Source: Chrysoporthe austroafricana
Lineage: Eukaryota; Ascomycota; Sordariomycetes; Diaporthales; Cryphonectriaceae
Direction of reading: 5' to 3'
NCBI GenBank assembly: GCA_001051155.2
Contig: JYIP02000002.1
Coordinates: forward strand, 5,499,315-5,563,314
Length of the DNA: 64,000 nt
Shown: positions 24,240 to 34,475 of the stretch, piece after piece
Layout of the letters: each line of letters begins with the position of its first letter
Position numbering within the stretch: the stretch's first letter is position 1
Notes under the pieces: model-generated
The model's database searches: none
What the model was told of the DNA's origin: nothing
What the model saw: only the letters and a program-made list of their open reading frames with translations
Program-made: the position numbers and the translations under genes

Positions 24240-27200
24240 TTATTTTCCCAATATTCTTTGATAAGTTCTGGATTAATATTATTCGGTTTTTCCTATATAT
24301 TTTTTTCGTATTCGTAATTTTTCTATTTAATAAAGTACTATTATTCTTATTCTTGTAATCTTGAATCAAGTATTATTTCGATTTCCTATTATTATTCGTT
24401 TAAGTCGAGTTCAATATCGTAATCCAATAGCGTATTTACTAGTATTGGTTCGAGAAGTAATTTGTAAAAGACTGGGTATATCTTTATTCCTGGTAGTAGG
24501 TTAAGCTTATAGCTAATATCTGAGAATTTTTTTGAAATCTTGAAAGGGCCTAGTTTCTTATAGTCCAATTTATCGCTAGGTCTTTTGGTTTTGATATTTT
24601 TGCGTTTTAAATAGATTTTATCTCTTTCTTATAGGATTGGTCTTTTAATTCTTTTCTGGTTAGCATATTTTATTATATTTTCTATAAGTTCTTGGAATAT
24701 TTTTTAGAATTTTATTTGGATATCCTTGATTTTCCTAATTCGTTATTTTGCTATTTCCGCAATTGCTTTTAGGAATGCTTCGTAATATACTATTAGTTTA
24801 TATCCGTATAGCATTTTGAATAATAATATTTTTATTATCGATATTATTGCGCTATTATAAGCGAATTATGCGAATAATAAGAATTTAACCTAATTATTTT
24901 AGTTATAGTTAATATAATATCTAAAATATTATTTTATAATCTAGTTAATCCTTTCTGTTTATTTATTTATTTCGGGGTAGAATATTATAAATATTTTGTA
25001 TTTCGTTTCTAGTTATTTTATAAGTAAAGTCCAGAATCGCGATATAAACTTCCTATTTCTGTCGGAAATAATTTCTTATAGCATTCCATAATTGCTTATA
25101 ACGTTTCTCAAAAACGTATATGCCAGTTTTTCTGCAATATTAGCTTCTTTATATAATAGGAAGTAGCTATATTTGCTTAGTCTGCAAACTATTACTAAAA
25201 TACTATCGAATGCAATTTTAATTAAAGGTTTTTGTAAGTTTAGTAGCTTAATAATGAAATTTAAGCTAATAGAAGTTCAAATAATGCTCGGTATTAATAG
25301 GGGTTATAATAGCCTATAAGGCTTATATTATTCTGCTTTATTTTTCTTGCAGCTATTGCAATTATTAATAATATTATATATTCTGGATTTAAGTTTTAAC
25401 GAATCCCAATATCTTTGGATCCTATCTATAATCGCTGCGATTCCTTAATGGCTATAGGCTAATGTTTCGTATATTTATCTGATATATTTATCCTATTCTT
25501 TTAATATTATATTTTCAGGTTATTTTTCTTAATTATTGATTCTGAATGAAATATTAATTTCTCGTCGCTATATAAGGTCCCCGTTTTTATTAATATTGAA
25601 AAGGGTTTATTTTTCGATTTCCTTTCCTAGTTTATAGTCCGTTCGTTTGCTAAGAGCATTTGCGCGGGTATTTTCCCTTCCCGGTATATATATAATTTTA
25701 ATATTAAATTGTAATAGGTATTTTGCCTATTTGATTTATCTCTTATTAAATACTTTCGTTATTATAAATATTGCGAGGTTTTTATAGTCTATAAAGATTT
25801 GGATTGGATGTTTTGTATTAATCAAGTAATATTCCCATTCTTGGAATGCATATATTATTGCTATAAATTCTTAGTTTGGCATAACGTATTTAAGTTCTGG
25901 TCCGTTAAGCTTCTTACTGAAATTTGCGATAAAGTATAGTTTTCTTTAGTTATCTTTTTAGATAAATTTGCCGCCGATAGCATAGGCCGATATATTAGTA
26001 TTAATTTCGAATGGTTTTGTTAAGTCTGCCTTTTGCAATATAAGTTTTTGGGTAATTCTTTCTTTGAATATTTCAAATGCTTCTTGTTAAGTTTTTGTCT
26101 ATTCGAATATTTTGTCTTTTTTGGTTAATTCTGTTAATAGCCTGGCAATTTCTGCATATCTTTTGATAAATTATCGGTAGAAATTAATGTATCCGAAGAA
26201 TAATTTGATATTAGTAATATCCTGAAATTGCGGCTATTTTCGTATTGCTTTAACCTTATCTTTCTGCATTCTGATTTTGCTTGGTTCGATTGTATATCCC
26301 AAGTAATTAACTTTTTGCGTATGGAATTGGCTCTTTTTTCCGTTAATAAAGAGTTTGTTATTTTTAAGGGTTTATAGAACTTGTTTGATATAATATCTAT
26401 ATATTTCGAAGTTTTTGGAATAGATTAAGATATTATTAAGGTAAATAATAATAAAATAGTTTAGATATTTTCGCAAAATATAGTATATATATTCTTAGAA
26501 GAATGCTAAAGCGTTAATAAATCCGAATAGCATAATAAGGTATTCAAAATAATTATAGCGTATTCTAAATGCTATTTTCTATTTATTTCCTTCTTTAATG
26601 CGAATATATGCATATCCCTTTTGTAAGTCGAGTATTGTAAACTAATTTGCATTACGAAGCCTATTGCATAGCTCTTTCGATAATAGAAGTAAATACCGGT
26701 TTTTGATAATAATATCGTTAAGCTTCTTATAATTTATGTAAAGTCGTAATTTGCCGTTTTTCTTTAGTACGAATAGGATAGGGTATCTTGCTAATAAGTA
26801 AGATTTTCGTATGAATTCCTTTTTAAGTTATTTGTCGAAATATTCCCTAAAGGCTTCAAATCGGGCCTTATCTAATCCGTAAATCGGTTCGAAAATCGGG
26901 TATATCCCTAGCTTAAAAGGGATTTCGTAATCGTATAGGCTATATGCTAAGAATCTTACGTCCCTTTTTAGCATAAAGATTTTCTTAAACTAGTAATATT
27001 CCTTTAGTATATTTTTGAATTCTAGTCTTGGTCCCTTTTTTGTATTTGCTATTTATAAGAATAGAAAGTACCGTTTTGCTATTCTGTTTTCGTAATTGAT
27101 TTCTTTATATTTCTATAATCTATATATCGGGGCTTCCGGGTATTATCTGTAATCTGGGGAGAATTATCGATTCTCTTTTTGCGGTATTTATCGCTAAAAT

Positions 27201-29880
27201 TTTGTTTCATATCGAGCCGAGCGATTGCTTTAGCATTCGTCCATTTGTAATATTAATTTACCGTTACTTTATACTTTAGAATTTAACTATTATATAATTC
27301 TTTTCTATAAGCCATTAGCCTTTGCTAATTTGGAAATAGTATGAGTATCCGTTTGAAAGCCTTCTATTAAGCTCTTTTCAATAACTGAATCTCGTTTTGC
27401 GCTTTTGATTGTAACTATCTTTCGGGGTTTATTATTATCCCAATAGATCTAGCCAGTAATCCAATCGATTCGAAAGTTATGCTCTTTAAGCTAAAGTAAT
27501 CCTATAATTATATCGTAATTTGCTATATCCGTAATATCGAAAGTCAAGTTTATTATATATCCTTGGATCAAAATAAGCAGATAATTAGTCTCTCTATTAA
27601 TTATACTTTGGTTATAAGTAACCGGTTTTCCCTTTACGGTATATAATATATATAGATTCCCTTTTTGCTTCTATATAATATGTGCTTGATTGATAATTTT
27701 TGGTAAAATGAAGTTCCTCTAAGCGCTATTATCCAAAAGTGCGCTATATATTTGCTTATTGAATTGCATTAATATCTTGATATGCTTCTAGCCTGTTATC
27801 GTTATTAGGTTTAGGGACTTTATAAGTCCGAATGTCTGCTATCCCGTTACAAGCGTTCTTCTCTTTTTAGGGTTGGTTTAGAGCTCTGAATTGCTAGTTT
27901 CTCGAGTCTTTATTTTAATTCCGTATATCTTTGTTTGTAATAATTTTCGGGATTCTTCTGTTAGTGCTAGGCGTATAGTTTTCTATTAGTATGGATTTCG
28001 CACTTTTCCGTTAAGCATTCCTGTTATCCTATTTTTTTTTCGAAGCAGTTCCGGGAAAAATTGCTAGGTAGTTCAATAAGGCCAAAATATCCGTTTCGAT
28101 CGAGCCTGATTCTATAATGAAAATCCTATTCTTTATAGGCTTTAACGACTAAATATTAATCCTTTTAAAAGAACTAGTTGTTTGCTATTTTAGCCGCAAA
28201 ATATTCTTTGCAATTATTATAAATATACGAAATTTATATAATTTAGTAATATTGGAACGATCTTATGCTAATTCTCTCGTTCTTATATTTCTTATGGGTA
28301 TTATTCTAGAAACGGATATATCTGAAGATTTCGTTAAGTATAAGCCCAAAAATAGCATATTCCGTATTCCTTAAAGGTTCGAAAGTTATATTTGATAGCG
28401 GGTTTTGGATATTTTTTTCATCTTCCGTACTGGAAGTAACGGGTTCCCATAAGTTATTTTCTTATCTATTCTGGAAAGTCTTTTCTTTATTAGGGTTTAT
28501 CGATTCTGTAATTTCGTTAAGGGGGTTTCTTATTAAATGGTTAACCCAGTACAATTAGAGGTATTTCCTCTTATCTTCCTTATATTCTTCTCGTTCGATA
28601 ATTCCGAATAGTCCGGGATCGCTATTGAGTAAGTGGTCGTATTTACTGGCAATCTTTCCCAAAGAATTAGTAAAGCAATCGGATATAGTATCGATCCCGA
28701 TACTTCTTATTGCTAGCTATCTCTTTCCTTTTAGCGCGCGTAAAAACTAATTGCTTTCCTCTTTATCTAAGAGGTATTCCTGGCAATAGTTGTTATAGCA
28801 AGCAGTCTAGCTAAGGCTATTATATTTCTTTTCGGAATCCGATATTTATCTTTTAAGGCCCTTTTTTTATGGTTAGTCGTTCTTTCGCTAAGTTATATTG
28901 AGGTATTTTCTTTCTAATAGGGGTTTCCAATTCTTTTTCCCGGGTTGCCGGCATTCCCTTGCTATATGCCCTGTTTTTCCGTAATTATAGTAATTGAAAC
29001 AGGGTTTTTCTTTGCTAGGGCTCTTTTATGCCGCATTTAGTTCTATAAGTCCTGGATAAGTTATACTACTATATGCGGTATTACGCTATTATTGTAATTA
29101 TTATAGGGTTTTTTCCGTATTGGCTTGGAATTTAAAGCGAAAGTATGCTTATATCCCTTATTTCTCTATTCGTTTCTTATATTATCGGTTATCGATTTTA
29201 ACCGCGATTTCTATATATTCCGAAAATTCTTGGGGTCTATCAATTTTGTAGAGTTCGTCCTTAATTTCGTTCTTGAGTCTTGCATAATACTAGGTTATTA
29301 TCCAAGCCGGGTCTTAAAGTAATTTGGACGAGATGCATTTGAATTCGGCCGTATAGGCTAATACCGATTTGGTTTAATATAGCCTTATAAGTTTCTATTT
29401 TGCTATTCTAATTTCATTCGGGTTGCCAAAAGTTCTTTTGATTATTTATTCGAATCCATTAAAATAAGAGAATATCTTAATCGTTTCTGTTTTGCATGCC
29501 GCTAAATTGCTTTAGTTATCCAGATAATCGCGAAAAAAGGGTTCGTACTAAGCCAAGGTTTCGTATTAAAAGCGAGCGCTTGCGAAAACGACCTTTTTTT
29601 TTTCGGTATCAAACTGGGAACCATAATGGGCAAAATAGGCCTTGCATTGAATAATAAATCCTTGGAAAGTCTTCTAATCCTTACTGTAAGCGTTAGGCTT
29701 ATCGAGTTTGTAAGGTTTATCGGCAATAGTAACTTAAAGGCCTTCTTTCTAATTTTCAAGTTCCTGGATACGTTATTGCAAAGCCGCAATCTGGGCTTGC
29801 AAGGCCTGAAGCGTAACCTGCTAAGAGGAAGACGGTATTGGAATAAGAAGAGCTATCGTATTTCCGTATTGCTGAAAGTA
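24240..29880 (-). pseudogene. Element F gag-pol remnant
   Basis: Minus strand, right to left: gag (about 29,880-28,300) with a knuckle reading FNYYNYGKTGHIARECRQP near 28,940-28,995; protease; reverse transcriptase with YLNN for Y-x-D-D near 26,428-26,462; RNase H; integrase core (about 24,950-25,230, ISDRN-type); and a chromodomain at about 24,245-24,410 (RLQEQEQYYFI, then NPELIKEYWE). Frames are broken by RIP-type stops. It is related to, but visibly diverged from, elements A, C, D and G-K. Confidence 0.8.
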
Positions 29881-29919
29881 AATAATACTGAACCAGCTCT
29901 TGAACAAGAATCGTTAAAA

Positions 29920-30401
29920 TATAATAAATACCCGAATAGCGCAAATACCTAGTATGTCAGAAGTTTATGCTAAGCAAAGGTGGTATGCAATACAATCTAC
30001 TTGTATACGGAAATACAGTTCTGAAATGTTCTGGAATTTGCTAGGAATTTACTATCCGTATTGGATACTTCTCTCCTTAGAGAAATACTTAGATTGACGA
30101 CTAAAAAGCAATTATAAAATCTATCTGACAGTAGGGAATATTCAGTCTTATGTATCCGGCTTTTCAGTACGGGATTATCTGTTCATCTAGTAAGCTAGTA
30201 AGCTTGGCTTACTGGCTTACTGGGTAATCTTATGATCCTTATCCTTATCTATCCCTAACTTTCGGTTGGGTAGTCCCGGATGGTCGGGTGTCCTTATATA
30301 ATTGGTCTTCTTGCGGCGGATATTGGATCCGTGCCACGTTGTTCCTGGATCCACTGATCCGGCCTGTTCCTGTAACCTGAACTGTTCGTTGGTTTATAAT
30401 A
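29920..30401 (-). repeat. Element F 5' LTR (482 bp)
   Basis: It starts TATAATAAATACCCGAATAG and ends GTTTATAATA. It differs from the left LTR mostly by C/T and G/A changes. The motif TTGACGACT (30,094-30,102) is the complement-pairing partner of the leader at 29,909-29,917. Confidence 0.9.
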
Positions 30402-30616
30402 CAAAGGCTGCTATGCTATATTTAAGTCTCCTATAATAGCCAGGCAGGTTTCGGCATTTATGGAAATAAACGGCTAATTACGACTTATAGGCGAGTACAG
30501 CCTATATTCTGACTTTTCCCAGACTTAAACAGAAAAGCCGCCAGAAGAACAAGTCAAGTCAACATTAGACATTTACTACTCCTAGAGGCGTGGAGATCAC
30601 CCTTTAGCTCACGAAA
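30402..30616. other. Upstream region of the 2EXR-like gene
   Basis: This is unique DNA after the CAAAG duplication (30,402-30,406). It contains GGAAATAAACGG and CTTAAACAG but no firm promoter element. The original upstream sequence beyond it now lies on the far side of element F. Confidence 0.4.
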
Positions 30617-31600
30617 ATGAAGCCAATTCGCGGCTTGACACCGTATTATCCACCAGAACTCGTCTTCTGGCCAAGATGGCAAATACAATACAACAACAGA
30701 GAAGTCATTCCCGACCGTCTAGTCGTCCCCCATCATGAGGTTCCCCTCGAGCAGGAAAAGTCCGTTGGCATCGAAGAGAACTCCTTTGACAGTCTAGTTG
30801 GGGATACTAGGCCAAAAAGATCTTTCATATGCGACTACGACCTGATGTTTATCCACAACTGGGTCTTCGAGCATTGTGAGAATCCCGAAGCCACAATTTA
30901 TTATATTCAAGGGGACAGGCTTCCGGAGAACTTGGACCTAGTGGAGCACGTTGCCATTCACGCAAGCTCTCTATTGATTAAAACGGACGAGCTAGACTTA
31001 GTATAGGGAACTCAGCTTCGATTCATCCTTCGTAATTTTCCAAGAGTCCGTTCGATCACCCTTGTGGCAACTACGGTTCTGGACGTCTCACATCCCCCAA
31101 CCTGCCCGCTGTCATACGAGATCGTTAATATCGAAGCAATTGATATACTTGACCGCAGGAGGTTGGGTGTCGACGAAGGCCCTGGAGCTGTTAAGCTCTG
31201 TCTCGAGACCAAGCGCCCTGGAAACTTTGTGATCGAGGCCTGGGAGGATCTGTGTCGGAGGTGGCCAGCCTGGTTGGCTCGGAACAAAAACGAGAAGACT
31301 GCGCCTGTGCTTACCATAATGGGCATGATATGTTTTGCGAAGGAGTGGGATAACCTGGAAGAGCAAGGCGAACATGGAAAGTCGTGTACGCTTGTTGTTG
31401 AGAAACTGCCTGCAGCCCTCAAGACAATAGCAAGGCAGCTCACGCCAAGGCAAAACGTGGAAGATGGGCCACCTGTACTGAGGATCACATCGTTTTGCTC
31501 AGTCCGGGCGGACAGCTCAACAGGCTCCAGTATGATGGAGAGGCCAGCTTTAAAGAGGGCGGCCTCGCTTTGTACGCTGAAGTGCAAGCGGTCGATATGA
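30617..31600 (+). pseudogene. 2EXR-like fungal protein with one in-frame stop
   Basis: The ATG at 30,617 opens a frame that runs 327 codons to TGA at 31,598, broken once by TAG at 31,004-31,006. After the stop the same frame continues with clear homology: NPEATIYYIQGDRLPENLDL, VEHVAIHASSLLI and LRFILRNFPRVRSITLVA. This is the style of the C-terminal half of fungal 2EXR-family proteins (a common, uncharacterised ascomycete family). TAG for CAG is a CpA-to-TpA change, so leakage of RIP from element F, about 600 bp away, is plausible. An intron covering the stop would be only about 15 bp, so splicing does not rescue it. The last 30 codons may be out of frame (see the next entry). It could be a recent pseudogene. 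Confidence 0.6.
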
Positions 31601-31755
31601 TGCAAATGCAAAGGGATGCCTCCCGTCAAGAGAATTCCCTCGCTGTGCCTGCTAGAAACAATATCGAGAACACAAGCAGAGCAGACACTGAGGCCATAAT
31701 TTCACAAAATGCACTCATAGTATTACTTGGCGTAGGCACACTTTTCGATGCATGA
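31495..31755 (+). pseudogene. Alternative C-terminal frame of the 2EXR-like gene
   Basis: In the next frame over the 3' end of the 2EXR-like gene, the sequence reads naturally: LNRLQYDGEASFKEGGLALY then AEVQAVDMMQMQRDASRQ, to TGA at 31,753. This suggests a frameshift near 31,480-31,500 and that this is the original C-terminus. A 28-bp GT-AG stretch (GTACTG to TCAG) is too short for a normal intron. The evidence is compositional only. Confidence 0.35.
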
Positions 31756-32053
31756 GGGGCTCAACTCAAGACAAGGTCTGTGCAAGGCACATTCAGCGTA
31801 TACAACGAAGAAGACAGCGATATTCTCAATGACGAGATTTAAGGTAGAGAAAATCTAAGTATCTCTCTTTGACGAGAGATACGGATCTGAAGAAGATGAG
31901 GGGTCTCATTTGCAGTGGCTACGAGGATAAAATACATTTTAGGCGGATTAGCGCTACTGTGATAGGAATAGCTTCGCTTGTCTTACAAGCTGTTGGCTTT
32001 TATTCAATATGCTCTAATAAGAGACGTATTTACCACAGAAAAGTCGGACGTGC
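31756..32053. other. Intergenic, nothing recognised
   Basis: This lies between the 2EXR-like gene and the 3' end of the GFA gene. It contains short AT-rich stretches only. Confidence 0.5.
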
Positions 32054-33184
32054 TTAGTCTATATTGAAGTCAGGAGCGTCTCCGAACCTCTCAAAAGACC
32101 ATTTCTTCATACCCTCCGCCAAACTTTCGGTAAACACGGGCTCAAATTTCTTCCCGCTCTCAGAATTCGCAAGCCTTCCTGCCCTCCACGTCATCCAATC
32201 CTCGGCCAGAATTCCCTCCGGAGCTCTTAAGAGCCCAAGAGACACATCGATGATCTGCTTCTCAAGAGTTGGAGTGCGTTCTTCACAGGAATAAATGACA
32301 GTCGCACCACACCTGCCACAGAATCCTCTCAACACGCCGGGTGAAGAAGCGAAGGTCTTCATGGTGCCATAGGGCGCAAGATCCGGCGGCATCGGTGGCT
32401 GGATATGAGCTCGCGGTACGAAAGTCCAAGCGGTGACAAGTGTTCCACATTGGAGGCGGCAATCTGCGCATGGATCAAGGCACGCAATCCACTTGGTTCT
32501 GTCCTTTGGAGACACATATTTAGATAGATACGGATCATTCACGACGGCAGGTATGGTCGGTCGAGTTGTGGTGAAAGAGACACCACCGCAGTGGCATTCC
32601 GCGCGAAGAACCTCGTTTCCTGTCTCATCGTATTCCTGCTTCGGTGGCTGATTCTTGATCTGGGCAGACCACCACTTGCTCTCGGGATCGGGATTCCAGA
32701 CTTTGAGCTCGCGGTCTCCCAACTGAGGCAAGAAGCTGAACAACCCCGAACCTCCCGTGGAGCCTTCTGTGAAGCAATGCATTTTCATTTGGAAGATATC
32801 CTCGCCGTGCTCGGAGAACAGCGCGGTCGCCACAACCCACTCGTCATTCGCAACATGGACTTCTCCATTAGGATCGTGAAGTTTGCGATCGCCAACGTGA
32901 CAACCACAGGTGCTACAAAAGAAACGTTCAGCCTGGGCGTTGGCGTGCTTGTATCTAGTCATCTTGTCGAGTGATGAGGGCGCTGTGAAGCTGGGTGAGA
33001 CGCCCTTCGGCAGCTCTGTGTGGAAGACGCAGAGCGTCCCGTGGGTGTATCGGCATATGCTGCAGTGACAGAGATGTACAGGAAGAGGGAGGTTCGAAGT
33101 CGGTATGTCGACGCTATACTGCACGGATTTACAGTAGCAGGATGCCGTGAGGCTCTTTTTTGGGGGGACACTCAAGGTTGCCAT
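32054..33184 (-). CDS. Tandem GFA/CENP-V domain protein
   Basis: Two GFA (glutathione-dependent formaldehyde-activating enzyme-like) zinc folds lie in one chain. An upstream ATG at 33,328 gives 424 residues. I prefer the internal ATG at 33,184 (MATLSVPPKKSLTASCYCKS, context GTGGCCATGG), giving 376 residues, because family members usually start close to the first Cys pair. In 424-residue numbering, domain 1 has CYC (64, 66), CHCSIC (87, 89, 92) and CSTCGC (138, 141, 143). Domain 2 has CHCGG (245, 247), CADCRLQC (287, 290, 294) and CGRCG (337, 340). These are the expected zinc ligands. No signal peptide is seen, so it is probably cytosolic. A detoxification role is assumed from the family; the true substrate is unknown. 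Its 5' end faces the MFS gene across a shared upstream region. Confidence 0.88.
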   Translation of the reverse strand: MATLSVPPKKSLTASCYCKSVQYSVDIPTSNLPLPVHLCHCSICRYTHGTLCVFHTELPKGVSPSFTAPSSLDKMTRYKHANAQAERFFCSTCGCHVGDRKLHDPNGEVHVANDEWVVATALFSEHGEDIFQMKMHCFTEGSTGGSGLFSFLPQLGDRELKVWNPDPESKWWSAQIKNQPPKQEYDETGNEVLRAECHCGGVSFTTTRPTIPAVVNDPYLSKYVSPKDRTKWIACLDPCADCRLQCGTLVTAWTFVPRAHIQPPMPPDLAPYGTMKTFASSPGVLRGFCGRCGATVIYSCEERTPTLEKQIIDVSLGLLRAPEGILAEDWMTWRAGRLANSESGKKFEPVFTESLAEGMKKWSFERFGDAPDFNID

Positions 33185-33344
33185 GGCCACACTTTGAGTT
33201 CGGATTAACGGAACGAGCTGTGATTCAAACCATTGATGAAGGGAAGAGTATGGCACTATGTAGATACCAAAGTCGATATCTACAGGATATGAGAAGTAAT
33301 GAAGCAATGACAGGGCCTTTGATTCCATATCGTGAGCCGCGCTA

Positions 33345-34475
33345 ACCGGAGTTTCTGTAGGACCGACTTATCTCAGCGTCATTGATATTCAGGGCTAGGG
33401 CTACTCGAGGGTTGGGGTCAACCTACCGTAGGCTAGGCATATAATTATCGAATTACATTTCCTTTCAAAACATTAAAGATATAATAAGTTAGCGTTTTTC
33501 TCATGCTCAATAGACTCGACTGGAATTATCTTCTTTGCACTACGCATGTCATGCATTTTTCCAGTATTAATGATATATGTAAAGCATTATGGGCGCGAAT
33601 TAGCTAGAGCCACTTGAGCATTAATTAAATTCGGTACCATGGGATTCGGTACCATGGGATTCCTATGTTGAACATTTGATACAAGCTGACTGTGTCCTAA
33701 AAAAAAAAACAAAGAAATCGAGTTTTTCCGTGCCTACTTTTCCTAGGCACATTGAACACACAATAAGCACGTAGCCCCATGACAGTTACTAGTGAAGCAA
33801 CAGGGCTTGCTACCCCTTTCCTATTGGCAGTTGATGGCAAAAACCGAACTTGATGCAGGCCGTCTAACTTACATCTGTGAGGATAGGCAAGCAAATTTCC
33901 CATTTTTCTTTCTTCTGGCAGCTACTTCGCCGTGAGAATCTCGATAACTATGCGCCAAGCCCGTGTTGTAGAGGGTCTAGTATATACAGCACTAGGGACA
34001 GTCATCGGTGCCGAGGCGGCGGCCATTGATCTTCCGGTACCTAGGCCCTTTGCATCCCATCCACACCACACTATTTTGGCCGTGTTCCTCCTGCCGTACC
34101 CTCTTATCACTTGTCATCAGCTTATAAATCTTTCCGAGAGAAGTGACGCTCCTGGTCTTAGCCAGTGTAAAGGTCGGCCTGTGAATATCAGCAATGTCTT
34201 GGCCTGCTTCGACCATCCTTTTTGGAGGCACAGTGCAACATGATGGCAGCGATGTTACGGCTCGGGCAGGGAGACGCTGCCGAATGCGGCACCGAGACAG
34301 TCCTCGACGGGAATTCCCTGTGTCGTTTATCCGTTTTCGGCTCCGGGTTTTAGCCGCGCACGACGGTCTCTTGCAGTTTTCAGAGAATCACTTTAAATTC
34401 TGTTCCTTTCATAAAAGGAGAGGTGCCCAGAGTATCCTTGCTGCTTCGCTTGGCATTCCAAATCTACTCGATATC
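33345..34475. promoter_or_regulatory. Shared upstream region of the GFA and MFS genes
   Basis: This is a divergent intergenic region of about 1.1 kb with short AT-rich and A-run stretches (poly-A at 33,698-33,707). The reading frame before the MFS start is open back to 34,194 but has no transporter features, so it is probably 5' leader. I see no defined factor-binding site. Confidence 0.45.
33629..33658. repeat. Perfect 15-bp tandem duplication in the divergent promoter
   Basis: Two direct copies of ATTCGGTACCATGGG. Each contains the palindromes GGTACC and CCATGG. It could be a recent slippage product or a doubled binding site. Confidence 0.7.

Larger units (their letters stand above)
23065..30401 (-). 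mobile_element. Element F: full-length chromovirus, distinct subfamily
   Basis: The element is 7,337 bp with two 482-bp LTRs (23,065-23,546 and 29,920-30,401) and a perfect CAAAG duplication. The orientation is minus: polypurine tract next to the left LTR, leader next to the right LTR. Its LTR 5' half and chromodomain differ from the other elements, but it shares the layout, the polypurine tract and the antisense ORF. It interrupts unique DNA, so the sequence left of 23,060 and right of 30,406 was once continuous. Confidence 0.93.

Noticed and set aside
31012..31629. 205-residue minus-strand ORF
   Set aside because: It is antisense to the 2EXR-like gene, Ser-rich without motifs. The plus frame carries the family signature.
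34194..34475. N-terminal 94-residue extension of the MFS protein
   Set aside because: It has no similarity to transporters, is rich in Arg/His, and the ATG at 34,476 gives a normal N-terminus for the family.
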